From assembly GCF_036226605.1 (NCBI RefSeq), contig NZ_CP109002.1:1-64000 (forward strand): a stretch of DNA of 64,000 bases. Direction: 5' to 3'. Both the position numbers and the translations under genes were made by a program. Shown here piece after piece: positions 43,233 through 54,655 of the stretch (position 1 is the first letter of the stretch; every line of letters starts with the position of its first letter). The stretch is from Streptomyces sp. NBC_00704. Lineage in GTDB: Bacteria > Actinomycetota > Actinomycetes > Streptomycetales > Streptomycetaceae. Under the pieces are notes generated by a model, which ran no database searches, was not told the DNA's origin, and saw only the letters and a list, made by a program, of their open reading frames with translations.

Positions 43233-44003
43233 GTGGGAGACGAACACAGGCTGCTGGGCGGCAAGGTGGCCATGATCACCGGGGCGTCGAGCGGGATCGG
43301 CGCGGCCGCCGCCCGGCTGTTCGCCGACGAGGGGGCGGCGGTCGTCCTGATGGCCCGGCGCGCGGAGCGGCTGGCCGAGCTGGTGGAGAGCATCCGCGAC
43401 GGCGGCGGTCGGGCCGCGGCCGTCGCGGGGGACGTGACGGTGCCGGGTGACGTCGCCCGCGCCGTGGGGACGGCGGTGGACACGTTCGGCAAGCTGGACG
43501 CGGCCTTCAACAACGCCGGGTACGGCACGGCGGGCGTCCCGCTTCACGAGATGGACGCGGAGACGTACGACCGGACCATGGACGTCAATGTGCGGGGGGT
43601 GTGGAACTGCCTGTTCCACCAGATACCGGCGATGCTCGGCTCCGGCGGCGGGGCCGTGGTGAACACCTCGAGTGTCGCGGGTCTGAAGGCCACCGGAGCC
43701 TCGGCCGCGTACGTCGCCTCGAAGCACGCGGTGATCGGCCTGACGCGGGCGGCGGCCTACGACTACGGCCGGCGGGGCATCCGCGTCAACGCGCTCGTCG
43801 TGGGGGCCACCCGGTCCGAGATGATGGACGGCGTCATCGCGGAGCTGCCGGAGCTGGAGGAGGTCTTCCTCTCCGACTCGCTGCAACGCAGGATGTCGCG
43901 GCCCGACGAGGTGGCGCAGGCGGCGGCTTGGCTGTGCAGCGACCGTTCGTCGTTCGTCACGGGCTCCGCCATGGCGGTCGACGGCGGTTCGACCGCCGTG
44001 TAG
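43233..44003 (+). CDS. SDR-family reductase in hormone locus
   Basis: 256 residues, GTG with GGGGGAG upstream. TGASSGIGAAAARLF, FNNAGYGTAG, NTSSVAG and YVASKHAV provide the full SDR set with catalytic Ser, Tyr and Lys. Ends FVTGSAMAVDGGSTAV. In other GBL systems an SDR (BarS1/ScbB type) reduces the C-6 ketone of the hormone precursor, so that role is likely here; general oxidoreductase roles remain possible. Confidence 0.87.
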   Translation: MGDEHRLLGGKVAMITGASSGIGAAAARLFADEGAAVVLMARRAERLAELVESIRDGGGRAAAVAGDVTVPGDVARAVGTAVDTFGKLDAAFNNAGYGTAGVPLHEMDAETYDRTMDVNVRGVWNCLFHQIPAMLGSGGGAVVNTSSVAGLKATGASAAYVASKHAVIGLTRAAAYDYGRRGIRVNALVVGATRSEMMDGVIAELPELEEVFLSDSLQRRMSRPDEVAQAAAWLCSDRSSFVTGSAMAVDGGSTAV

Positions 44004-44082
44004 CGCGCACGGGCGCCTCGCGGCGGCAATCGCAAGACCTCCTCCTGAAGTCGTACCGGCGTCGTTGTTTCCCGGCAAAGCA

Positions 44083-44101
44083 TAGAGAACGATCGTTTTG
44101 C
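44083..44101. promoter_or_regulatory. Right-hand operator motif, copy 2
   Basis: ATAGAGAACGATCGTTTTG, with core palindrome AACGATCGTT, about 70 bases before the TetR gene at 44170. Second member of the 19-bp family. Confidence 0.6.
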
Positions 44102-44169
44102 TAAATTGGCATCGCGGACGGCCGGGGGTCGCTCCCGGCCGTCCGGCCGTGATCAGGAGGAGGAGATGC

Positions 44170-44769
44170 ATGAGGCAGCAGGAGCGGGCGCTGCGGACGC
44201 GCGCCCGGATCGTCCGGGCGGCGGCGCTGGAGATGGACAGGCTGGGCTACGAGGGGGCGCGGCTGTCCCGGGTCTCTCAGGTCGCGGACGCCTCGATGGG
44301 TGCTGTGACCTTTCATTTCCCGACCAAGAAGGCACTGGCCGAGGCGGTGCGGGAAGAGGGCGTGGCGAGTGTCGACGCCGTGGTGAACCGGACGCTGTCG
44401 GCCGGTACTTCGCGGCTGCGCGCCGTGGTCGACCTGACCGTCGCGCTCGCCTCCCTGCTGGAGCAGGATGTGGCCGCCCGGGCGGCGGCGCGGGTCGCCC
44501 GGGAGCAGCCGGACGTGATGGAGCAGTGGTCGGGCTCCTGGCTGCCGACCGTGCTCGACCTGCTGAACCGTGCCCGCGCGGACGGCCAACTGCGGCCGGA
44601 GCACTGCCCGGAGACGCTCGCCGCCCTGATCGTGTACCTGCTCGCCGGCGCGGAGTCGGAGATCCGTACGGGCGCCGACGGGCCGCCGGGCGGGGCCGGG
44701 AGCGTCGCCGACCGGCTGGAGCAGATCTGGCGGCTGGTCCTGCGCGGCGTCGCTGCCGGGAGGATCTGA
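44170..44769 (+). CDS. TetR regulator, GBL pseudo-receptor-like
   Basis: 199 residues from ATG at 44170 with AGGAGGAGGAG upstream. RQQERALRTRARIVRAAALEM opens like ArpA proteins, but the HTH reads ASMGAVTFHFPTK and the ligand region is rich in Ala/Arg with Trp120 and Trp124. Divergent pseudo-receptors of this sort often bind antibiotics or nothing, and repress hormone or cluster genes late. Motif copies 2 and 3 lie before and after it. Confidence 0.82.
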   Translation: MRQQERALRTRARIVRAAALEMDRLGYEGARLSRVSQVADASMGAVTFHFPTKKALAEAVREEGVASVDAVVNRTLSAGTSRLRAVVDLTVALASLLEQDVAARAAARVAREQPDVMEQWSGSWLPTVLDLLNRARADGQLRPEHCPETLAALIVYLLAGAESEIRTGADGPPGGAGSVADRLEQIWRLVLRGVAAGRI

Positions 44770-44782
44770 GCCCTCCCCGCTC

Positions 44783-44809
44783 CCCGGAAGCGGTAGCTGT
44801 CCTTCCGGG
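44783..44809. terminator. Hairpin CCCGGAAG/CTTCCGGG after the TetR gene
   Basis: 8-bp perfect arms with an 11-base loop, just past the TetR stop and before the next promoter. Plausible factor-independent stop, though no long T-run follows. Confidence 0.45.
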
Positions 44810-44819
44810 CTAGAAAAAC

Positions 44820-44838
44820 ATAGCGAACGTTCTGTACG
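44820..44838. promoter_or_regulatory. Right-hand operator motif, copy 3
   Basis: ATAGCGAACGTTCTGTACG, with palindromic GAACGTTC, about 125 bases before the LysR gene. It suggests the LysR gene belongs to the same hormone regulon. Confidence 0.55.
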
Positions 44839-44963
44839 TTACTTGGTGTCGTCGGCATCAGATCAGCTACCAGACACGGAGCACATGGAGGATCGGCGTG
44901 ATTCGATTCCGCATACGGGTCCGCGCACTCGCCGCGTTCGGTGCGGTGGACGGGAGCTGACGG

Positions 44964-45890
44964 ATGAACATCAAGCACCTCAGCGCGTTCTTGACGGTCG
45001 CGGACTCCCGCAGCTTCACGCAGGCGGCCCGCATCCTCGGACTGGCCCAGCCGACCGTGACCGCCCGCATCAAGTCCCTGGAACAGGCGCTGGACACGCC
45101 GCTGCTGCTCCGTACGGCCTCCGGGGCCAGCCTGACCCCGGCAGGCCGGCGGCTGCACCGCTACGCGCGCCGCATCGTGCAGCTGAGCGAGCTGGCCCAG
45201 CGGTCCGTGTGCGGCCCCGCTGACGCCCCGGACGCGTTGGTGATCGGGGCCGCCGAGTGCATCGTCACGTACCGCCTGGTCCCGCTCATCGAGTACCTGC
45301 ACCTGCGCCACCAGCAGCTCGACCTGGTGCTGCGGGCGCTGGACGGCGACCCGGTGCGGCTGGTGCGGGAGGAGCAGATCGACTGCGCGTTCTTCATCGG
45401 CCCGCGCACGGCGGCCACCGACGTGAACCATCTCGTGCTGCGCCCGGAGGGCCTGAGCCTGGTGGCGCACCCCGAACACCCGCTGGCCGGCCGGCCGGTC
45501 GTCTCCACCGCCGACCTCGCCCCCCACACGGTGGCCTGCGCCAGCCGGGAGAGCGGATACCAGCGGGGCCTGGAGAGGGAGCTGGCCGAGGCGGGCGCCG
45601 TCGCCCGCGGGATCCTCGTCCTCGGCTCGGTCGACGCGGTCAAGCGCAGTGTGGGCGAGGGCATCGGCATGGCGCTGCTGCCCACCGTCGCGGTCGCCGA
45701 AGAACTGCGGCTGGGGCAGTTGCGGCGCCTGGACTGGCGGCCGCCCTTCACCGTGTACTCGCAGTGCGTCTGGCGTGGCGGCCTCGATGACGACCCGGTG
45801 TTCCGCACGGTGCTCGGCACGGCCCGCCAGGTGCTGGCCGAGTCGGACACGGCGGCCGCCGCCGGGCCGGCGCTGCAAGCGGTCTGCTGA
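44964..45890 (+). CDS. LysR-family transcriptional regulator
   Basis: 308 residues, ATG after GGGAG. Winged HTH in MNIKHLSAFLTVADSRSFTQAARILGLAQPTVTARIKSLE, then a periplasmic-binding-like effector domain from about residue 90. Standard length. Preceded by operator motif copy 3 and followed by biosynthetic genes, so it is a candidate pathway-specific activator linking the hormone locus to cluster 2. Confidence 0.9.
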   Translation: MNIKHLSAFLTVADSRSFTQAARILGLAQPTVTARIKSLEQALDTPLLLRTASGASLTPAGRRLHRYARRIVQLSELAQRSVCGPADAPDALVIGAAECIVTYRLVPLIEYLHLRHQQLDLVLRALDGDPVRLVREEQIDCAFFIGPRTAATDVNHLVLRPEGLSLVAHPEHPLAGRPVVSTADLAPHTVACASRESGYQRGLERELAEAGAVARGILVLGSVDAVKRSVGEGIGMALLPTVAVAEELRLGQLRRLDWRPPFTVYSQCVWRGGLDDDPVFRTVLGTARQVLAESDTAAAAGPALQAVC

Positions 45891-46212
45891 CCGTGCCGAC
45901 GCGGTCGGCCGCCCGTCCGGGGCGGTCGCGCCGCGCGCGGCCGCGCGCGGGCGGTCCGGTCGCGCGCCGCGCGAGGCCGCGCGCAAGGGGTCCGGTCGCG
46001 CGCCGCGCGCGGGCGGGCGGTTCGGGGGCGGGAGGCGCGGAACGCCGTTGGGCGGTGCGCGTCACCGGGCACCGCACACCGCACACCGCACCGGGGACAC
46101 CGGGACACCGGCACGGCGGGCGCATCCGCGCGCCGGCGGCCGGGGTCCCGCGCGGGGGGAGCCCGGCCGCCGGTGTGCGGGGGAGTGGATGGAGTGCGGG
46201 GGAGTGGATGGA
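45891..46212. other. 322-base gap, GC-rich, no gene seen
   Basis: It lies between convergent LysR and adenylation genes. CGCGCGCCGCGCG-type low-complexity sequence dominates to about 46020, then ACACCGCACACCG repeats near 46070. Possible transcription stop; nothing else is supported. Confidence 0.4.
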
Positions 46213-47769
46213 TCAGGCCGCGGCCGGGGCGGACAGCATGGTGGTCAGCGCCCCGCGGTCCACCTTGCCGTTCGCGTTGAGCGGCAGCGCGTCCAGCGCG
46301 GTGAGGACGGTCGGCACCATGTAGGCGGGCAGCCGCTCGCGCAGGTCGTCGAGGAGGGCCTCGGTGTCCCGGGCGGAGCCGGTGTACACGGCCGCGAGTT
46401 CGATGTCGCCGTCCGGGCCGTGCAGGGCGACCACGGCGGCCTCCGTCACGTCGCTCCGCGCGAGCAGGGCGGACTCGATCTCGCCGAGTTCCACCCGGTA
46501 ACCGCGGATCTTGAGCTGGTGGTCCAGACGGCCGAGGTGGACGAGCGCCCCGTCGAGGGTGGTGACCCGGTCGCCCGTGCGGTACCAGTGGGCGGCGGTC
46601 AGCGGCCGCGAACCGTCGTACGGGACGGCCCGCTCGCCGTCGAAGGACAGGAACCGGCCGATGTCGTGGGCCGGGTCCAGATAGCCGGGGAAGCGCTGCG
46701 AGCCGCGCACGCACAGCTCGCCGTCGGGGGCCGGGCGGCCGTCCTCGCCGATGACGAGGTGCTCCTGACCGGGGTAGGGCGTCCCGATGGGCACCGTGCC
46801 GTTGGCCGGGAGGGGCCAGTCGTCGGCGTCGGCGGGCAGCCGGAACTCCGTCCAGGTCACGGTCATCTCGGTCGGGCCGTAGATGTTCTCGAGGACGGAG
46901 CCGGGGGCCGCGGCCTGCCAGGCGCGCGCGTGGCTCAGCATCAGGGCCTCGCCGCAGAACAGGCTCCAGCGCAGCGTCGGCATGACGCCGGGCTTCAGCG
47001 CGCGCAGCCGCCGGGCGATGGACGCCACGGACGGGACGGAGTTCCAGTGCGTGATGCCGTGCCGGTTGACGAACCGCACCGGCGAGAGCAGGTCCTCCTT
47101 GCCGGGGACGACGAGGGTGGCGCCGCCGCCCCAGGCGCCGAACATGTCGTAGACCGACGGGTCGAAGGTCAGGTCGAAGGTCTGGGAGACGCGGGCGCCC
47201 GGACCCAGCTCGTAGCGCGGGATGACGTGGCTCAGATAGGCCGACACGTTGCGGTGGGCGATGGGCACGCCCTTGGGCCGTCCCGTCGACCCGGAGGTGA
47301 ACAGGATGTACGCGAGGTCGTCGGGTCCGGCCGTGGACGCCGGGAGTTCGGGCACCGGGCCGCTGCGCAGCGCCCGCATCCGCTCGGCCGACAGCACGAC
47401 GACCGGGACTTGCAGGCCGGCGTGGCCCGGTGCGCCCTCCTCGGCGATCACGAGGTCCAGGCCGGCGTCGCGGGCGATCGTCGCGTTGCGGGCGGGAGGG
47501 AACGCCGGGTTGAGCGGGACGACGGCGGCGCCGAGCCGCTGGACGGCGAGGTAGCCCGCGTAGGCGGCCGTGCTGCGGGCCGCCAGCAGGCCCACCCGCG
47601 AGGGGACGCCGCCGTGTGCGGCGAGGAGTCCGGCCGCCAGCCGGTGGGCGGTGGCGTCGAGTTCGGCGTACGTCAGGTGCTCCCCGGCGACCTCGAGTGC
47701 GGTCCGCCGGTCGCCGTGCTCGGCCGCGGAGGCCGCGAACCAGTCGTACATGGTCCAGGTGGCGTTCAT
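46213..47769 (-). CDS. Stand-alone amino-acid adenylation enzyme
   Basis: 518 residues from ATG at 47769. Core motifs in order: AYILFTSGSTGRPKGVPI (A3, about 153-170), FDPSVYDMFGAWGGG (A4, with the Asp that binds the amino group), NIYGPTEMTVTW (A5), YRTGD (A7), GRLDHQLKIRGYRVELGE (A8) and NANGKVDR (A10 Lys). No carrier or condensation domain, so it must load a separate carrier protein, such as that at 50407. DltA-like in length and layout. The substrate cannot be fixed by eye. Its 267-base upstream region has an AGAACGATAT word reminiscent of the local operators. Confidence 0.87.
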   Translation of the reverse strand: MNATWTMYDWFAASAAEHGDRRTALEVAGEHLTYAELDATAHRLAAGLLAAHGGVPSRVGLLAARSTAAYAGYLAVQRLGAAVVPLNPAFPPARNATIARDAGLDLVIAEEGAPGHAGLQVPVVVLSAERMRALRSGPVPELPASTAGPDDLAYILFTSGSTGRPKGVPIAHRNVSAYLSHVIPRYELGPGARVSQTFDLTFDPSVYDMFGAWGGGATLVVPGKEDLLSPVRFVNRHGITHWNSVPSVASIARRLRALKPGVMPTLRWSLFCGEALMLSHARAWQAAAPGSVLENIYGPTEMTVTWTEFRLPADADDWPLPANGTVPIGTPYPGQEHLVIGEDGRPAPDGELCVRGSQRFPGYLDPAHDIGRFLSFDGERAVPYDGSRPLTAAHWYRTGDRVTTLDGALVHLGRLDHQLKIRGYRVELGEIESALLARSDVTEAAVVALHGPDGDIELAAVYTGSARDTEALLDDLRERLPAYMVPTVLTALDALPLNANGKVDRGALTTMLSAPAAA

Positions 47770-48036
47770 GATGTCCGGTCCTCTTCCGTGACGCGTCGCA
47801 TGACGCCGGAACAGCTCTCGGCTTCGCGACAAGAGAATGGAATGTTCGTCGAGGCGTAGCGAGAACGATATGCGCGGGCGTCCGGAACGGCGCAAGGGTG
47901 CGTCCGCCCCTTGCCGCGCGACCATAGAGATTCTGAATTCCGTATTTGTCACGGGGGCCGTTCGAGAGGAGTATTCGCGGTGCTCTCCTCTTCACCGGCG
48001 GGCGTTTTCCCTCGTGCGGCGGGAGGCTGAGGCCCG

Positions 48037-49383
48037 CTAGTCGCCGTACGCCTCCGCGAGGGCGGGACGGGTCAGGACGCGCAGGAAGGGGACGACGGCC
48101 ACGGCCACGAAAGCGGCGAAGACCAGGAAGGCGAGCCGCAGGCCGATCCATTCGGCGAGCAGGCCCATGGCGCCGGCTCCGATGGGCATGGCGCCCCAGC
48201 TGAAGAGACGGCTCACGGCGGTGTAGCGGCCGAGCAGGGAGTCGGGGACGAGGCGCTGCCCGATGGTGCGGGCGTTCACCGTCCACAGGGTGCCGCCCAT
48301 GCCGCCGACGAAGGCGGCGCCGGCGACGGCCCACAGGTCGGTGGTGAGCGCGGGCACGGCCATCATCGCGAAGGTGCCGACCAGGTCGGCGAACATCACC
48401 CAGCGGCGTCCGAGGGTCCGGTTCACGCGGGTCACGGCGAGGGCGCCGGTCAGGCCGCCGATGCCCAGCGCGCTCAGGAGCGTCCCGTACTGGCGGGGGC
48501 TGAGCTGCATCACGTCGGTGGCGTACAGCGGCATGAGCGCCAGCCAGGCCCCCCAGCAGGCGCACAGGACCGTCAGGATGAGGGACATGGTGCGCAGCAG
48601 CGTGTGCTGCCACAGGTAGCGCAGTCCGCCGCTGATCTGCCGGTTGACGCTCTCGCCGGCGCCGGCGCCGGCCCGGGAGGTGTCCGGGGCGGCGCGGAAC
48701 CGGCCGGCGAGCAGCAGCAGGACCAGGGCCGCCAGCAGGTAGGACGCCCAGGTCGCGCCGAGGGCGAAGCCGGTGCCCGCCGCGAGCAGGATGCCGCCGA
48801 CGAAGGGGCCGCAGAACTCGTTGCAGACCGTCTCGGCCCCGGCGATCCAGGCGTTCACCCGCTCGCGGCCCTCCGGCGGGATCAGGGCCGGGATCAGGGC
48901 CGACGCCGAGGTCAGCGCGATGACCTCGGCCACGCCGAGGACCGCGCCCACGACGCAGAGCACGGGGATGGTGACGCGGCCGGCCCGGGCGGCCTCGATG
49001 AGCGCGCCGAGCGCGAGCAGCCGCAGCGCGTTCGCCCCCCACAGCAGGCGCCGGCGGTCGACGCGGTCGACCAGGACGCCGACGTGCAGGGCCACCAGCA
49101 GCCAGGGCAGCGAAAGGGTGAGCGACACCGCGGAGATCTGGGCCGGGGAGGCGGAGACGCGGGTGGCCAGCAGCGGCAGGGCGATCTTGGTGACGCCGTC
49201 CGCGAGGTTGGTGACGGCGGTGAAGGCGAGCAGGACGGCGGCGTTGCGGCTGCCCTGCCGCGCGGTGGGCTCCCCGGCGCGCCGGCCGGCGGGGCCCGCC
49301 GCGGACCGTGCGGAGGCTTCCACCCGGGTGTCCGCGACCGCTGCCACCGGGGCCTTCGCGGTCTGGACGGCTTGGTCGCTCAT
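48037..49383 (-). CDS. MFS transporter
   Basis: 448 residues from ATG at 49383 (AGGGG five bases upstream; GTG at 49386 is also possible). After an Ala/Arg-rich cytoplasmic tail of about 45 residues come about twelve membrane segments, with the loop VGVLVDRVDRRRLLWGANAL after the second. Like DHA3 exporters. It is divergent from the CGNR regulator and probably exports the cluster product. A TAACCGGCTA operator sits just before its start. Confidence 0.88.
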   Translation of the reverse strand: MSDQAVQTAKAPVAAVADTRVEASARSAAGPAGRRAGEPTARQGSRNAAVLLAFTAVTNLADGVTKIALPLLATRVSASPAQISAVSLTLSLPWLLVALHVGVLVDRVDRRRLLWGANALRLLALGALIEAARAGRVTIPVLCVVGAVLGVAEVIALTSASALIPALIPPEGRERVNAWIAGAETVCNEFCGPFVGGILLAAGTGFALGATWASYLLAALVLLLLAGRFRAAPDTSRAGAGAGESVNRQISGGLRYLWQHTLLRTMSLILTVLCACWGAWLALMPLYATDVMQLSPRQYGTLLSALGIGGLTGALAVTRVNRTLGRRWVMFADLVGTFAMMAVPALTTDLWAVAGAAFVGGMGGTLWTVNARTIGQRLVPDSLLGRYTAVSRLFSWGAMPIGAGAMGLLAEWIGLRLAFLVFAAFVAVAVVPFLRVLTRPALAEAYGD

Positions 49384-49392
49384 CACTTCCCC

Positions 49393-49486
49393 TAACCGGC
49401 TATCGCCTTCAGTGGTTATCCCCGAGGAGGCGAGTCTGACACGTCACGGACCAAGTCCGCTACCCGGTCAAGCTGTTAGCCGGTTA
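49393..49486. promoter_or_regulatory. Inverted TAACCGGCTA/TAGCCGGTTA pair in divergent promoter
   Basis: TAACCGGCTA at 49393-49402 and its exact complement at 49477-49486 bracket the region between the MFS and CGNR genes, one near each start. Likely sites through which the CGNR regulator controls both genes. Confidence 0.6.
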
Positions 49487-49526
49487 GGGCGGGGTGTACG
49501 CTGGACCCTCGACGAGGAGATGACCC

Positions 49527-50102
49527 ATGTCCGAAGCCCCGGCTTCCGCACAGCTGATCGAGGCCTTCGCCAACACCGTCGACGTGGAGCTCGGCACCGA
49601 CGAGCTGGCCACGCCGGGCGCGCTGTCCGCCTGGCTCGCCGACCGCGGGCTGCTCGACCGCGAACGCCGGATCGGCGCCGAGGACCACGCCCTGTGCCTG
49701 CGCCTGCGCACCGGCATCCGGGAGGAACTCGGCGTCAACGTCGGCGACACCGCCGACACGGCACTCCTCGCCGGAGCCGACGAGGCCCTGCGGGAACTGC
49801 CCGTGCTGATCACCGTCCGCGGCGCCCGCCGTGACGGCGGCGTCCTGTCACCCGCCGCCGACCTGACGCCGGTCAGGAAGGCTCTGGCCGGCCTCGCGAT
49901 CGCATGGAGCGAACTGGTCGTCACCGGCGAGGCCGTCCGGCTCAAGCGCTGCGCCGAGCACGCCTGCGCCTGGGTCTTCTGGGACGTGTCCAAGAACCGC
50001 AGCCGCCGCTGGTGCTCGATGCGGGTGTGCGGCAACCGCGCCAAGGCCCGCCGGCACTCCGCGAAGCAGGCCGCCGCGGCCACGGCGGACCGGCCGTCCT
50101 GA
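49527..50102 (+). CDS. CGNR zinc-finger / ABATE-domain regulator
   Basis: 191 residues, ATG with GAGGAG eight bases upstream. The N-terminal ABATE-like region is followed by the zinc finger at the C-terminus: RCAEHACAWVFWDVSKNRSRRWCSMRVCGNRAKARRH, with four Cys and the CGNR signature. Family members act as stress or ligand-responsive transcription factors. Divergent from the MFS gene, it probably controls that exporter. Confidence 0.88.
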   Translation: MSEAPASAQLIEAFANTVDVELGTDELATPGALSAWLADRGLLDRERRIGAEDHALCLRLRTGIREELGVNVGDTADTALLAGADEALRELPVLITVRGARRDGGVLSPAADLTPVRKALAGLAIAWSELVVTGEAVRLKRCAEHACAWVFWDVSKNRSRRWCSMRVCGNRAKARRHSAKQAAAATADRPS

Positions 50103-50190
50103 CGCGAACCCCCTCCCCGGATCTTGAGATCCCCCTCCCCGGGTCCTTTCGCTCTCGCTGCCCTTTCACCCTTTTCTGGCTTCCCGCGGG

Positions 50191-50328
50191 AACCCTGATG
50201 ACGTCTCATCGAGAAACCTGATGACGTCCTGTCGAGAAATCCGATGACGCCCTATCGGAAAACTCTATGACCTCCCATCGAGAAATTCGATGACCTCCCA
50301 TCGAATAACTCGATGCCGTCTCAAGCGC
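50191..50328. repeat. Six contiguous 23-bp repeats upstream of the NRPS operon
   Basis: Units start at 50191, 50214, 50237, 50260, 50283 and 50306 with strict 23-bp period. The core GATGACSTCYCATCGAG is flanked by AAA-rich ends, and most units contain a CGATG-N6-CATCG dyad. The sixth unit is degenerate. It is AT-rich compared with its surroundings and ends 79 bases before the first start codon of the operon. Best read as a multimeric regulator binding array. It is not CRISPR, because there are no spacers. Confidence 0.8.
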
Positions 50329-50406
50329 TGCTTGACCGCTCTTCGGCAATCGATGAATCATCTTTCAAGCGTCATAAAAGTGACCGTTGCCTGAGGAGCC
50401 TGATTA

Positions 50407-50657
50407 ATGAACCGTACGGACGACGTGACCGGCGGCGACATCGTTTCGGCGGTCAGGAGGCATGTGCGTGTGCCTTTCGACGACCATTCCCCGCTGGCCG
50501 AGGTCGGACTGGACTCACTCTCCCTGGTGCGGATCGCCAGTGAGCTGATACCCGACCCGGACCAGGAGATCGATCCGACGGGCCTCGCCGCGGTCCGCAC
50601 GGTCGGGGATCTCCGGCAGTGGCTGCACGGGCTCCTCGTGCCCGCGGAGAGCGTGCG

Positions 50658-50661
<4 letters not shown>
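50407..50661 (+). CDS. Free carrier protein (ACP/PCP)
   Basis: 84 residues; GAGGAG upstream. Phosphopantetheine site EVGLDSLSLVR with Ser37. First gene of the right-hand operon, overlapping the NRPS start (ATGA). It probably carries the amino acid loaded by a free adenylating enzyme, for example that at 46213, and feeds the condensation domain that follows. Confidence 0.85.
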
Positions 50662-53893
<3,232 letters not shown>

Positions 53894-53897
<4 letters not shown>

Positions 53898-54655
53898 CCG
53901 CCCCCGTTCCCGTCCCCGCCCCCGCCCCTGCCCCCGCCTCCGACGCGCGGCTGCTGACCCTGCTCGCGCAGCGGCCCGGTCCGCTGGACAGCCTGCTGAT
54001 CCACCCGGCGGGCGGCGGGCTCGCCCAGTACCTCGGCGTCGCGAGCCGGCTCGCCCGGCACGGCACCGTGCACGGCATCCGCGCCGACGGCCTGCTGGCC
54101 GGCGAGGAACCCGACGACAGCGTCCCGGAGATGACCCGCAGGTACCTCGACCTGGTGGCCGGGCTGCCGCGCCGGCCGAACCTGCTGGCCGGCTGGTCCC
54201 TCGGCGGCGTGATCGCCTGGGAGCTGGCGGCCCGGCTCGCCGAGGACGGCCCGGCGCCCGCCGTCGTCCTCATCGACAGCTTCCCCGAGCCGGAGAGCGC
54301 CGACGACGCCGTACGGGCCGACCTGCTGTCCGCCGTGGAACGGTCCGTCGCCGCCCTGGGCGGCGGCCGCGACACCGCCCGGGCGCGGGCCACCGCGCTG
54401 GCGCACATCAGGGCCGGCGCCGCCCACCGCACCGAGGTCCGGGGCGCCGGGCCGGCCCTGCTGGTCGTCTGCGAGAGCGAGCACCGCGCCCGGCAGACCG
54501 ACCGCTGGCGCAGCCTGGCCGACCGGCTGGCCGTACGGCACCTGAACTGCGGGCACTTCGAGGTCTTCGACCCCGCCCACCAGGGCGCCCTGCTCGGGCA
54601 CCTCGACGAGTTCCTCACCCGTACGACCCCCGCGGCACAGGAGCACGCGCGATGA
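53894..54655 (+). CDS. Stand-alone thioesterase (NRPS/PKS type)
   Basis: 253 residues, ATGA overlap with the NRPS. After a Pro/Ala linker, LLIHPAGGGLAQYLG, the nucleophile elbow GWSLGG (about residues 101-106), the acid in VVLIDSFPEPE and His in LNCGHFEVFD are seen. The fold resembles C-terminal TE domains (AngT/EntF) rather than the GrsT type at 6981. It likely releases the dipeptidyl or aminoacyl product from the NRPS carrier domain, as the NRPS has no TE of its own. Confidence 0.86.

Noticed and set aside
50191..50328. CRISPR array
   Set aside because: The 23-bp units abut each other with no unique spacers and no cas genes are near.
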